A stretch of 64,000 nucleotides of DNA from Pseudoalteromonas phenolica (lineage in GTDB: Bacteria; Pseudomonadota; Gammaproteobacteria; Enterobacterales; Alteromonadaceae), in the NCBI RefSeq assembly GCF_005886345.1, contig NZ_PNEC01000021.1, positions 301,909 through 365,908 on the forward strand, read 5' to 3'. The notes beneath the pieces were generated by a model that was given only the letters and a program-made list of their open reading frames with translations, was not told the origin of the DNA and did not search any database. The position numbers were made by a program, and so were the translations under genes. The number at the start of each line of letters is the position of its first letter. Position 1 is the stretch's first letter. Positions 9,637 to 18,648 of the stretch are shown in pieces.

Positions 9637-10656
9637 ATGACCCATAAATTAATCGACCTGCGTAGTGATACTGTCACTCAACCTTGCAAAGCCATGCGTG
9701 ATGCAATGGCCAACGCGCCTGTTGGCGACGACGTGTTTGGTGATGATCCAACCGTGAATGCCCTGCAAAAAAAAGCCGCGGAGCTTACCGGCCATGAAGC
9801 GGCGTTATTTGCCCCAAGTGGCACGCAAAGCAACTTACTTGCCCTACTTGCCCATTGTCAGCGCGGTGACGAATATATTGTTGGTCAAGACGCCCATACT
9901 TATAAATATGAAGGCGGTGGCGCAGCGGTATTAGGCAGTATTCAACCTCAGCCAATTGAGTTTGCAGCAAATGGCACCATTCCACTGGATATAGCGAAAA
10001 AGAAAATCAAACCTAACGACCATCACTTTGCACGCACTCGTTTGTTATCAATCGAAAACACGGTTGGCGGGCAAGCACTGCCTATGTCTTACCTCGATGA
10101 TGTGCGCGCGTTTTGTAACAACACAGGACTTGGTTTACACCTTGATGGTGCTCGGGTATTCAACGCATCGGTGCATCACAATGTGCCTGTATCGGCAATT
10201 ACGTCGCCGATGGATTCGATTTCTATCTGTTTATCGAAAGGTTTAGGCACGCCGCTTGGCAGTATTTTATGTGGCCCGAAAGACTTTATTCATGAAGCCC
10301 ATAAGTGGCGCAAAATGCTCGGCGGTGGCATGCGCCAAGCAGGTATTGTAGCAGCTGCAGGTATGTTCGCGTTAGATAACAATATTGATAGACTGGTTGA
10401 AGATCATCAAAACGCCGAGTTTTTAGCCTCAGAACTAAATGAGCTCGATGAACTGACAGTCACAAAGCAATTCACCAATATGTTGTTTGTTGAATATCAA
10501 GGCCCGCTTTCACCCATAGAGCTTGCTGATAAGCTGTTAGAAAAAGGCATCAAAATTTGCGCAGATGAGCAAATGCGTTTTGTATTGCATAAAGATGTGA
10601 GTAAACAGGATTGTAAAAAAGTCATTAACACGTTTAAAAATATTCTTAATACTTAA
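9637..10656 (+). CDS. ltaE: Low-specificity L-threonine aldolase
   Basis: The protein has 339 residues, the normal length for this PLP-dependent fold-type I enzyme. It splits L-threonine or L-allo-threonine to glycine and acetaldehyde in the cytoplasm. The N-terminal signature [19 protein letters not shown], the segment [16 protein letters not shown], the loop [18 protein letters not shown] and [10 protein letters not shown] are all typical. The PLP lysine is K201 in [13 protein letters not shown]. The ATG at 9637 gives the standard N-terminus. It is transcribed alone, divergent from the flavoprotein and convergent with dgcA. Confidence in the family is very high; exact stereospecificity cannot be read. 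Confidence 0.96.
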   Translation: MTHKLIDLRSDTVTQPCKAMRDAMANAPVGDDVFGDDPTVNALQKKAAELTGHEAALFAPSGTQSNLLALLAHCQRGDEYIVGQDAHTYKYEGGGAAVLGSIQPQPIEFAANGTIPLDIAKKKIKPNDHHFARTRLLSIENTVGGQALPMSYLDDVRAFCNNTGLGLHLDGARVFNASVHHNVPVSAITSPMDSISICLSKGLGTPLGSILCGPKDFIHEAHKWRKMLGGGMRQAGIVAAAGMFALDNNIDRLVEDHQNAEFLASELNELDELTVTKQFTNMLFVEYQGPLSPIELADKLLEKGIKICADEQMRFVLHKDVSKQDCKKVINTFKNILNT

Positions 10657-10680
10657 CCTGCCATACTCCTTAACAAAAAT

Positions 10681-10713
10681 ATAAACGGCCGTGCATGCCG
10701 TTTATATTGGTTT
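10681..10713. terminator. Terminator between convergent ltaE and dgcA
   Basis: A 9-bp stem ATAAACGGC / GCCGTTTAT with a 7-base loop lies between the two convergent stop codons. T-rich flanks are present on both strands, so it may serve both genes. Confidence 0.7.
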
Positions 10714-10749
10714 TTGCTTAACAAGCACTCAGGCTACAAGAAATAAAAT

Positions 10750-11736
10750 TTATACTTCACCCCATAATAAAGGCTTAGCTGGCGTCATAACACCATCTTT
10801 AAAATCAAAACCATCAGCTCTATCAGCAGCCAATAACCAAGGGCCATCTAAATCAACAAATGTAGCTTCAGAAGAAAGTAAAAAAGCAGGAGCCATGGCT
10901 AACGAACTCCCAACCATACAACCAACCATTATAGTAAAACCAAGAAGCTGTGCTTCTCTCATTAAAGCAACGGCTTCTGTGATACCGCCTGTTTTATCTA
11001 GTTTTATGTTAATGGCATCGTAATACCTTTTTAGCTCTTGTAAGCCTTCACGAGTATGACAAGACTCATCGGCACAAATTGCAACAGGCCCATTATATGC
11101 AGCTAGCTCAACATCTTGGTCTGCCGGTAAAGGCTGTTCAATTAAACTCACATTCAGCTCTGCAAGCGTCGGTGCAACCTCACATAGATCTTCAATTGTC
11201 CAAGCTTCGTTAGCATCAACAATAAATTTAGATAAAGGGCTGGCCTCATGTATTGCTTGCATTTTCTCGACGATGTTTTCTCTATCTAATTTAACTTTGA
11301 TAAGCGGAGGGTGCCCCATATCAGCAGCCGCTTGAGCCATGTTTTCTGGACTGTCTATACTGAGTGTTTGCGCAGATACACATGATTGAGGCTTTGGCAG
11401 GCCTAATAGCTCATAGACGGGCTTATCTGCCATTTGTGCTCGCAAATCCCAATATGCGCAATCAAGTGCATTTTTAGCAGCGCCTGCGGGCATCTTTTGA
11501 ATTGCATTCGAAAGCATACCCTCGTTATCAAGATATGCTTGAATCTTATTAATTTGAGACATAACTGAATCAAGTGACTCGCCATATCTTGCGTAAGGCA
11601 CCGCTTCTCCCAAACCAATATATCCACCACTTTTAAGCGTCACGACAATGACATCCGCAGACGTTTTAGATGCTCTCGAAATTTTAAATACCTGCTTTAG
11701 TGCAAAGCATTGTGTCTCTACTGATAGTTCGATCAT
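10750..11736 (-). CDS. dgcA: N-acetyl-D-glutamate racemase / dipeptide-epimerase-like enolase superfamily enzyme
   Basis: This 328-residue enolase-superfamily enzyme belongs to the muconate-lactonising / dipeptide epimerase group. The catalytic KxK lysines are K147 and K149 (LIKVKLDREN). The Mg2+ ligands are D174 (VDANEAW), E200 (LIEQPLP) and D223 (CADES). The opposite-face lysine is K245 (INIKLDKTGG). Relatives are annotated as L-Ala-D/L-Glu epimerases (YcjG). Next to a DUF1611/DgcN gene, however, the better reading is DgcA, which racemises N-acetyl-D-glutamate to N-acetyl-L-glutamate. That pathway is described from marine Proteobacteria including Pseudoalteromonas, as I recall. Its ATG overlaps the dgcN stop (ATGA), showing translational coupling. 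Confidence 0.88.
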   Translation of the reverse strand: MIELSVETQCFALKQVFKISRASKTSADVIVVTLKSGGYIGLGEAVPYARYGESLDSVMSQINKIQAYLDNEGMLSNAIQKMPAGAAKNALDCAYWDLRAQMADKPVYELLGLPKPQSCVSAQTLSIDSPENMAQAAADMGHPPLIKVKLDRENIVEKMQAIHEASPLSKFIVDANEAWTIEDLCEVAPTLAELNVSLIEQPLPADQDVELAAYNGPVAICADESCHTREGLQELKRYYDAINIKLDKTGGITEAVALMREAQLLGFTIMVGCMVGSSLAMAPAFLLSSEATFVDLDGPWLLAADRADGFDFKDGVMTPAKPLLWGEV

Positions 11737-12746
11737 TGGGTAGACTCGCTAACAAGACTTTGAACAACACGATCACAGCCATCTCGTAATGGGTCAAAAG
11801 CAGGTACACCAAATTCACTTTCTAGTTTGTCACAGATTTGTTTTGCTTCTTCTGTATCAACCGCAGAAGTATTGACCGCAATACCTAGTAACTGCACCTT
11901 ATCATTGGTCAGCTTTGCAGCTTGAATATTAAGTGAGATCGTATCAGCTATGCTTGGTTGCGAGCAATGAGGTAAACCTCGCATTGATACTCTATTTAAA
12001 GCATGACATACGACAAGATAATCAGGTTGAGAACCATGCAGTAAACCTAAACTCACGCCAGCAAATGCGGGATGCGAAAGTGACCCTTGACCTTCAATGA
12101 TATCCCAATGTTCAGCCTCGTTATTAGGCGATAAACTCTCTGTTGCACCAGCTATAAAGTCAGATACCACACAGTCTATCGCCACCCCTTGCCCTGCGAT
12201 TAAAATTCCCGATTGACCTGTGGCTCTAAAGTCAACATTGAACCCTGCTTTGTCCATCGCCTTTTCTAGGGCTAAAGAGGTGTACATCTTACCTACAGAG
12301 CAATCTGTACCAACCGTTAGGATACGTTTACCCGATCTTTTTTCACCTGTGCCTGTTACGAACTTAGCAGTAGGATGACGAATATCATGTAATTGGCAGC
12401 CATTTTTGTCTGCTCTTTGCTTAATTGAAGAGATATCAGATAGCTTATCATGCATGCCACTCACAATATCCATACCCGCATCAAGAGCTTGCATAATTGC
12501 TGGCAACCAAGCTTCTTTAATAATTCCACCTGAATTTGCCAGCCCTAAAACTAGGGTTTTTGCGCCTTGTTTAACTGCTTGCTCAATTTCTATATGTGCT
12601 AACCCTGTAGAAACGGTACAACCATCAAGACGATACTCGCCAACGCATAGCTCTGGTCGCCAATCAGCAAGACCTCGTGCCATTTTAATTGACAACAAGT
12701 CAGTTGCATCACCAATAAATAACAGATAAGGAGGAGAGAGAATCAT
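11733..12746 (-). CDS. dgcN: D-glutamate N-acetyltransferase DgcN (DUF1611 family)
   Basis: The 337-residue protein matches the DUF1611 architecture: an N-terminal Rossmann-like half (LLFIGDATDLLSIKMARGL, then GLANSGGIIKEAWLP) and a P-loop-like C-terminal half (ILTVGTDCSVGKMYTSLAL). The conserved segments DFRATGQSGILIAGQGVAID and EGQGSLSHPAFAGVSLGLLHG are present. DgcN acetylates D-Glu to N-acetyl-D-Glu in the cytoplasm using acetyl-CoA; DgcA then racemises the product. Older annotation calls this family NAD-dependent epimerase/dehydratase or DUF1611. The start is supported by AAAGGA 7 bases upstream. Two inverted repeats lie in the 114-base gap before it, so it probably has its own promoter although it follows the LysR gene on the same strand. 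Confidence 0.88.
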   Translation of the reverse strand: MILSPPYLLFIGDATDLLSIKMARGLADWRPELCVGEYRLDGCTVSTGLAHIEIEQAVKQGAKTLVLGLANSGGIIKEAWLPAIMQALDAGMDIVSGMHDKLSDISSIKQRADKNGCQLHDIRHPTAKFVTGTGEKRSGKRILTVGTDCSVGKMYTSLALEKAMDKAGFNVDFRATGQSGILIAGQGVAIDCVVSDFIAGATESLSPNNEAEHWDIIEGQGSLSHPAFAGVSLGLLHGSQPDYLVVCHALNRVSMRGLPHCSQPSIADTISLNIQAAKLTNDKVQLLGIAVNTSAVDTEEAKQICDKLESEFGVPAFDPLRDGCDRVVQSLVSESTQ

Positions 12747-12783
12747 AATTGTGTCCTTTGCTAAACGTCTTTAAGAAACTTAA

Positions 12784-12802
12784 TTCTGAGCTTATCTCAG
12801 AA
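12784..12802. promoter_or_regulatory. Inverted repeat upstream of dgcN
   Basis: TTCTGAG-CTTAT-CTCAGAA is a perfect 7-5-7 inverted repeat 38 bases before the dgcN start. It could be a regulator site or an RNA hairpin in the dgcN leader. No T run follows, so it is not an obvious terminator. Confidence 0.5.
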
Positions 12803-12835
12803 CACAATTAGATAAAGTGACAAGGGTTTCAACAT

Positions 12836-12854
12836 CCATAACCTTATGTTATGG
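12836..12854. promoter_or_regulatory. Putative LysR operator before dgcN
   Basis: CCATAAC-CTTAT-GTTATGG is a perfect 7-5-7 inverted repeat fitting the T-N11-A LysR-box rule. Its core ATAAC-N5-GTTAT recurs at 15590-15604 in the divergent promoter of this locus. It lies just past the LysR gene stop and about 90 bases before dgcN. Confidence 0.6.
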
Positions 12855-12860
12855 GGTTTC

Positions 12861-13745
12861 TTAACTCCCTGACAAAGAATAGGTTAGTTCTGATATAAAC
12901 TGCTCAGAACTTTTACTTAACTGACGGTTTTGTAAATGTAATGCATTAACTTTAAACGTCAGTGGTGGATCAAATGACGCCATAGCCGTATCAGTCGTCA
13001 ACATTGCATTTGCGGTATACTTATCTACCACGCAAAGCCCCATACCTTGAGCAACAAGCCGTGTTGCAATGAAGTATGTTTGTACTTTAATCATGCAGTT
13101 GAGTTCAACGCTATTTTCAACTATTCGGCTCCATAACAAATCACCCAAAGGCCCACTTTCACTGATATCAATAAAGTCATACTCAGCCAGTTGCTCAATA
13201 TTCAATGTTTTCGGGGTTTCAGGAAAATATGCCTTAGGGTAAACCACCACCATTTCAGACTCTGCTAATTCTAGGCTTGTAACTCCAGGAAATACTTTTG
13301 GTGAGAATAACACCGCGATGTCGCAGGTATGCTCTATCAGCGACTGAAACACAGTATCGTTATGTATCGTACTAATATTAAAACTAATATTCGGATATTG
13401 TGCTGTGAACCGACCCAGCGCCTCAGGCAAAACTGTGAAACCTAACGCGGGTGAGATACCTAAATTAATGTTACCGTACTCTGCCCGTTTAATGTTTTTC
13501 GCTTTATTTCGAATAGAGTGTATTTGTTGATAAACTTTATCAACCTCTCCAAACAAGCTTTCCGCCTCTTCAGTAGGGATTAAGCGACCCTTAACACGAT
13601 GAAATAAATCAAAGCCCAGTTGTAATTCAGCATGCGCTAGGACTTTGCTTACCGAGGGCTGGGATACATGGAGTAAGTTCGCTGCATTAGTGATGGAGCC
13701 GGTTGTATAGATGGCATGAAAGATCTCAATGTGCCTAAGTCGCAT
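12861..13745 (-). CDS. LysR-family regulator of the D-glutamate locus (DgcR candidate)
   Basis: Started at the ATG at 13745, the protein has 294 residues, normal for LysR-type regulators. The N-terminal helix-turn-helix is clear (MRLRHIEIFHAIYTTGSITNAANLLHVSQPSVSKVLAHAE, residues 1-40 in two parts) and is followed by a periplasmic-binding-protein-like effector domain (about 90-290). A longer reading from 13790 would overlap the transporter gene and adds nothing conserved, so I reject it. It sits 14 bases after the transporter gene and before dgcN, suggesting it controls both the dgc genes and the divergent TonB operon, probably sensing D-Glu. A regulator named DgcR with this position has been described for the pathway; identity here is inferred from context. 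Confidence 0.88.
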   Translation of the reverse strand: MRLRHIEIFHAIYTTGSITNAANLLHVSQPSVSKVLAHAELQLGFDLFHRVKGRLIPTEEAESLFGEVDKVYQQIHSIRNKAKNIKRAEYGNINLGISPALGFTVLPEALGRFTAQYPNISFNISTIHNDTVFQSLIEHTCDIAVLFSPKVFPGVTSLELAESEMVVVYPKAYFPETPKTLNIEQLAEYDFIDISESGPLGDLLWSRIVENSVELNCMIKVQTYFIATRLVAQGMGLCVVDKYTANAMLTTDTAMASFDPPLTFKVNALHLQNRQLSKSSEQFISELTYSLSGS

Positions 13746-13759
13746 AAAAAGTACCTGAG

Positions 13760-15478
13760 TTAAACTAATACGAAAGCACAACCGGTCCACAACAACATCG
13801 CAGCCATTGCAGCAAAAGTTGCAGGGACAAGCTGACTTTTCACATGATCCATCAAATCACAGCCGGTTGTCATTGCACTTAGTATAGTCGTATCAGAAAT
13901 AGGAGAACACTGATCGCCATATACACTGCCATTTAATACCGCGGCAAAACATAAAGTCATAAACATATACGGGTCAGCTAAACGCTGCATTTCAGCAATC
14001 GACCAAGCCAATGGCATAGCTAATGGAAAAGCAATTGCATAGGTCCCCCAACTGGTGCCCGTTGAAAATGCAATCAACATGGTTAGCACCATCAAAAAAC
14101 CCGGTAACATCCAAAAATGCATTTGCTCACCAAGTAATTGCGTTAGGTATAATCCCCCACCCACCTCTTTACTGATGCTGCCAATGGTAATAGCCAACAT
14201 CAAAATAACCGAGGCCACAACAACCCCTTTGAGGCCATTACCAAACCCCTCCATGATGTCTTCAAGCGTCATACCTCGACCCATAGCCATAAAAGCTGCA
14301 AGCACTAAGGCTAAAGCGAACGCCCAATTTACTTTCGGTGATCCTAAAAAATAAAATGTACCAATGGCGATACCGATAATGCTTGCCAAAGGCAGCAAAA
14401 ACTCCCAAATATTTGCAGTGTAATAATCAGGGCTATCTGCCCCCTGCAATTCTTTTGCGCTGAGCGGCCTGGCATTTTCTGCATCCAATTGACCTGTTTT
14501 AGCTGCTCGAATATGCGCCGCACGAATACGCTTTCCTGAAAAGTGGGTGATATTTAAGCTCAATAATAAAGTGCCTAAAACAGCCAAGATACCGTAGAAA
14601 CTAAAAGGGACACTGCTGAAGAAAAAACTAATTCGGTCAGCCTCTGTCGCCAAAAAGCTTACGCCAGGTACAAATATTAAAGCCTGTACATAGGCCGGCC
14701 AGGCATTAAAGGTAATTACTGATGCAATCGGTGAAGCTGTAGAATCAACAATATAACTCATTTCTTCATGGCTGACCTTGGCCTTATCAGCAAGAGGCCT
14801 GACGGTTGTTCCTACCAGCACAGTACTCATCGTGCCACCTTGAAAAAATAGCACCCCCATAAGCCAAGCAATTAATTTAGCGCTGCGCGGCCCTTTGACA
14901 AAATGCTGAGTCATAAAATTTGCAAATGCTAGAGCAGCCCCCGTTTTAGACCAAATCCCTAATAAACCACCGAGCAACCAAAGGTATAATAATAAAATTG
15001 CTGCTGCACTCTCACTTGCCAAATTAGGCACTAACACCTTATCCGTCAGATCATATCGCCCTAACATCATTGCACCAACAATCACCCCCGCTAATAAAGC
15101 TGTTAACGGTTCACGAGTCATTAAACACAAAACGATTGTGATCACTGCAGGTAATAACGACCAAGCACCAAAATGAAAAGCGGGTTTGAGTAATAAAACT
15201 TGCTCCGCTTTTTTTACCCATTGTTGCGACAACTCGGGCGCTGCTTGCAGTTCATCTAAGTTGCTTTGCCTGAGGGGGGAGCTGTCATATGGCACCACAT
15301 CCAAAATTACCCGCTGCTCTCCTTTAAAATAATAACTGAGCTGCCCAGAATCTGATTTATGAATATCATAGTTATATTGTTGCTCTACCCAGTGCACACC
15401 TGCGCCCTGCCCCACATAGATTGCAGTACATATCCCAAACAAAAAGATAAGCAGTGCCAATGGTTTAGACTTTGTCAT
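13760..15478 (-). CDS. NhaC-family membrane transporter in the D-amino-acid locus
   Basis: The 572-residue inner-membrane protein has an N-terminal anchor, a periplasmic insertion of about 80 residues ([20 protein letters not shown] onward) and then about eleven membrane segments. Motifs of the NhaC/ArsB-like ion transporter clan are seen: [59 protein letters not shown] and [20 protein letters not shown]. These proteins exchange Na+/H+ or use Na+ to move organic anions. Given the operon (LysR, dgcN, dgcA follow), I infer it moves D-Glu, an N-acyl amino acid or the product in exchange for Na+/H+. The periplasmic insertion is longer than in plain NhaC and may be a substrate-contact feature. Confidence 0.85.
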   Translation of the reverse strand: MTKSKPLALLIFLFGICTAIYVGQGAGVHWVEQQYNYDIHKSDSGQLSYYFKGEQRVILDVVPYDSSPLRQSNLDELQAAPELSQQWVKKAEQVLLLKPAFHFGAWSLLPAVITIVLCLMTREPLTALLAGVIVGAMMLGRYDLTDKVLVPNLASESAAAILLLYLWLLGGLLGIWSKTGAALAFANFMTQHFVKGPRSAKLIAWLMGVLFFQGGTMSTVLVGTTVRPLADKAKVSHEEMSYIVDSTASPIASVITFNAWPAYVQALIFVPGVSFLATEADRISFFFSSVPFSFYGILAVLGTLLLSLNITHFSGKRIRAAHIRAAKTGQLDAENARPLSAKELQGADSPDYYTANIWEFLLPLASIIGIAIGTFYFLGSPKVNWAFALALVLAAFMAMGRGMTLEDIMEGFGNGLKGVVVASVILMLAITIGSISKEVGGGLYLTQLLGEQMHFWMLPGFLMVLTMLIAFSTGTSWGTYAIAFPLAMPLAWSIAEMQRLADPYMFMTLCFAAVLNGSVYGDQCSPISDTTILSAMTTGCDLMDHVKSQLVPATFAAMAAMLLWTGCAFVLV

Positions 15479-15589
15479 AACAATTCCTAACGAAATTTGA
15501 ATTGAAAGTTAATTAATTGTTTTTCATTTTTACTTTTTCACGCTAACACATCTCAAAGTTTAACTTCACATCATTAAACCTAGCACCCT

Positions 15590-15606
15590 ATAACCTAAGG
15601 TTATGG
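15590..15606. promoter_or_regulatory. Second copy of the LysR-type operator, in the divergent promoter
   Basis: ATAAC-CTAAG-GTTAT followed by GG repeats the core of the dgcN-proximal site (ATAAC-N5-GTTATGG). It lies in the 261-base gap between the minus-strand transporter operon (start 15478) and the plus-strand TonB receptor (start 15740), where one site could control both directions. Confidence 0.6.
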
Positions 15607-15739
15607 ACGAGCTACGAACTATAAATTGTTAACTAAATTAATTTATTTATTGTTTAGCCTGTAGCAAGTAGGGCTTGAACTAATAATCATTACTCAGCAA
15701 GCCCGTTCCAAATATAACAACGACTAAAATGGTGAAAAC

Positions 15740-18583
15740 ATGACATTCAAAGCCAATCTCGCGATGAAGCCAGCATATTTAAGTGTTTGTGTTGCTCTTG
15801 CATGTGTCTCATCAACTACACTCGCTCAGCAGGGTGATGATAAAGAAATAGAAAAAATCAGTGTAGTTGGCTCAAACATTAAAGTGAATCAAGACAGAGG
15901 AGAGCTGCCAGTTACTGTTATGTCAGGCGAAGACATCGAAAAAACTGGCGCAATGACGGGTGCTGAATTACTCGCTGAAATTCCACAAATGGGCGAAGTG
16001 TCATTTAACCAAGGTCGTTCTGGAGCAGGGGTTAATGATGCTCGAGGCGATGTATCGTCTATTAATCTGCGAGGTCTGGGCACTGGTAATACACTTACTC
16101 TACTGAATGGCCGTCGCTTAGTATTGCACCCAGGCACTCAATCAGAAGGCCTAGTACCAGTTACAACCGTCAACAGTAACACTTTGCCAGTGAAAGGCTT
16201 AAAGCAAGTCGAAGTATTGCGTGATGGTGCGGCAGCAATATATGGTTCAGATGCTGTCGCTGGCGTCATTAACTATGTGTTAAAAGACAACTATGAAGGC
16301 AGTGAACTGAGTTTTAATTACGGTAGTTCAGAAGGCACATCACAAGATCAACTTACCATTGGCGGCATTACAGGCTTTGCCTTCAACGACGAAAAATCTC
16401 ATTTAACTACCTCTTTTAACGCTTATTTTAAAAATGGCATGATGGCCAATGAACGAGAATATGCTCGCTCAGCTGATTTATCAAATTACCCTACTCTCCC
16501 AAAAGAGTTTATTGGCGATACACAGTTAGATAATCGACACTCGGCTTCACCATGGGGTGAGTTCAGCGGTAAAGAAATTGGCAAGTTTCACATTCGCCCG
16601 CAAACGATGGGAGACTGTGAAGTAATTCTAGAAAATGGTGTTTGCGCGAGTGGTGGCAGCCAGCCTCGAGATTTGAGATATAACCGAAACTACGATAACT
16701 CTTTAACGTCTGATGTTGAAAGATTTAATGCCTATGCGCTTTATACTCAAGAGTTGACTGATGAAATAGAATTATTCGGTGAAGCCCTTTATTACCAAGC
16801 CAAATCAGAAAGAACCCGCTTTCAAGCACACAACTTATCATCACAACGTTTCAGTATCGCAGCCGATGCCTATCACAACCCGTTTGACGAACTTATCACG
16901 GTGCGAAATTATCGCCCTGTAGACGCTGGTCGCAGACAAGTTGAAGTAACCGATCACAGTTATCGCTTATTGACAGGCTTAAAGGGTTACATTGATGAAT
17001 GGGATTGGGAGTCAGCGATATTTCATACTGAGGCCAACTCACTTGATAGAACTTTTAACTGGGTGCAGGCCAGTAAATTCCAGGCTGCAATTAACAGCAC
17101 AGATAAAAATACAGCTTATAATATATTCACAGGTGGCGACATCAACAATGTCACTCAAGGTGACAGCAGCACAAATCCACAGGCTGTAATAGATAGCTTT
17201 ACCACAACCGTTGATAGAGAAAGTAAAACGACCTTATCACAGTGGGATTTCAAGATCTCAAATAGTGAGTTAATGCCTATATTTGCCGGAGAACTAGGTT
17301 TTGCTGCAGGCGTTGAATACCGTCATGAAAGTTATGAAGAAAATAGAGATAACTTGCTAGACACCAGTTCACCATTTGTTGATCAGAACACCGGAAAACT
17401 GCTCACCGAAAGTGATGTACTAGGTAATAGCCCTACAAAAGACAGTCGTGGTAGCCGCAATGTGTTGTCTGCATATGCTGAGTTTTATGTCCCCTTAGTT
17501 GAAGATGCAGCTTTTGCAAAAAACATCAATCTACAAGCTGCTGCTCGATATGAAAGGTTCAGTGATGTTGGAGACGTCTTAAAACCTAAACTGGCATTAT
17601 CTTGGGAAGTGAATGACTGGCTACAATTCCGTACTGCCTATGCAGAAGGTTTTAGAGCCCCTGGTTTACCGCAAGTAGTTGCTGATAACCTTGCCCGTAC
17701 AAATACCCGGCGCGACCCTGTAACTGGCATTCGAGGTGGTGTATTAGAACTGAGAAGTGGCAGTGACACACTAAAACCAGAAGATGATATAAACAAATCT
17801 TTTGGTATTGTCTTAAAACCCACTGATAACTTGCTATTAACTGCTGATTGGTGGCAAGTTGAGCAGGAGAATTTAGTTGGCTTACTAAGCAGTCAGACTC
17901 ACCTACTCTATGATGCTTTACTTCGCAGTCAGGACAGTAAAAATGAATTTGTAATTCGCGATGAAAATCTTGAAATTCTCCATGTTAAAAATGACTATGC
18001 CAACTTGAATCCAAGAAAAGTCAGTGGTGTCGACTTAAGCATTAACTACGATATTAAATCTGATTTTGGTCGGTTCGACTTCAAAGTTAACGCAGCGCGA
18101 CTATTAGAGTTTTATCAAGATATAGATGCCATTACTGCCACAATAAGTGCAGCTCAAGCAGCTGGTAACGAAAGTATTTTGTTTGACGGTGAAAATATTG
18201 AACTGACTGGCGGTGGTAGTTTAGTCGAGAAGAATGGTCGACCTAAATGGCGTTTTAATGCCTCTATGGGATGGAAACAAAATAATTGGGCAGCAGGTAT
18301 AAGTGCTAGATATGTCGGCAAGTTTGTAGACACCAGTACGAATTATGCTGACGAGCAAGGTGAATTAATTTATTTACCAGTAGAAAGCTGGACCACGGTT
18401 AATGCGTACGTTAATCATAACCTTACAAAAGAAGGTTGGCTGAACAATAGCAAGGTGACATTCGGGGTTAGAAACCTTTTTGATAAGCAACCACCACTGG
18501 CAGATGCACACTTCGGTTATCAAAGTGGTTTGCATTCAAGCCAAGGGCGCTATTTTTATCTAAGCTATAGCAAATCATTTTAA
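15740..18583 (+). CDS. TonB-dependent receptor, likely for D-amino-acid-containing peptides
   Basis: The protein is 947 residues and complete. It has a signal peptide (residues 1-29, ending TTLAQ) and a plug domain (about 38-165) with IEKISVVGSNIKVNQDRGELPVTVMS, LRGLGTGNTLTLLNGRRLV and VEVLRDGAAAIYGSDAVAGVINYVL. A large beta-barrel ends in Phe (YLSYSKSF). The PVTVMSGEDIEKTGA plug start is typical of receptors for peptides and glycans in Alteromonadales rather than siderophores. It is the first gene of an operon with an M14 carboxypeptidase and an N-acyl-D-amino-acid deacylase, and shares a promoter region with the NhaC-like/dgc operon. I therefore infer import of peptides or acyl-D-amino acids. 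Confidence 0.93.
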   Translation: MTFKANLAMKPAYLSVCVALACVSSTTLAQQGDDKEIEKISVVGSNIKVNQDRGELPVTVMSGEDIEKTGAMTGAELLAEIPQMGEVSFNQGRSGAGVNDARGDVSSINLRGLGTGNTLTLLNGRRLVLHPGTQSEGLVPVTTVNSNTLPVKGLKQVEVLRDGAAAIYGSDAVAGVINYVLKDNYEGSELSFNYGSSEGTSQDQLTIGGITGFAFNDEKSHLTTSFNAYFKNGMMANEREYARSADLSNYPTLPKEFIGDTQLDNRHSASPWGEFSGKEIGKFHIRPQTMGDCEVILENGVCASGGSQPRDLRYNRNYDNSLTSDVERFNAYALYTQELTDEIELFGEALYYQAKSERTRFQAHNLSSQRFSIAADAYHNPFDELITVRNYRPVDAGRRQVEVTDHSYRLLTGLKGYIDEWDWESAIFHTEANSLDRTFNWVQASKFQAAINSTDKNTAYNIFTGGDINNVTQGDSSTNPQAVIDSFTTTVDRESKTTLSQWDFKISNSELMPIFAGELGFAAGVEYRHESYEENRDNLLDTSSPFVDQNTGKLLTESDVLGNSPTKDSRGSRNVLSAYAEFYVPLVEDAAFAKNINLQAAARYERFSDVGDVLKPKLALSWEVNDWLQFRTAYAEGFRAPGLPQVVADNLARTNTRRDPVTGIRGGVLELRSGSDTLKPEDDINKSFGIVLKPTDNLLLTADWWQVEQENLVGLLSSQTHLLYDALLRSQDSKNEFVIRDENLEILHVKNDYANLNPRKVSGVDLSINYDIKSDFGRFDFKVNAARLLEFYQDIDAITATISAAQAAGNESILFDGENIELTGGGSLVEKNGRPKWRFNASMGWKQNNWAAGISARYVGKFVDTSTNYADEQGELIYLPVESWTTVNAYVNHNLTKEGWLNNSKVTFGVRNLFDKQPPLADAHFGYQSGLHSSQGRYFYLSYSKSF

Positions 18584-18603
18584 AGTAACTGTCTCTCAAT
18601 CAA

Positions 18604-18636
18604 AGGCTTACCTATATGGGTAAGCCTAACTTTTTA
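18604..18636 (+). terminator. Hairpin with T tract between receptor and peptidase genes
   Basis: Stem AGGCTTACC / GGTAAGCCT with a 6-base loop, then AACTTTTT. It probably attenuates transcription, so the abundant receptor is made in excess over the downstream enzymes, or fully ends the receptor transcript. Confidence 0.7.
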
Positions 18637-18648
18637 CGGCATTAAATT

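Noticed and set aside
10691..11023. Plus-strand ORF opposite dgcA
   Set aside because: The conserved enolase motifs are on the minus strand; this is a shadow.
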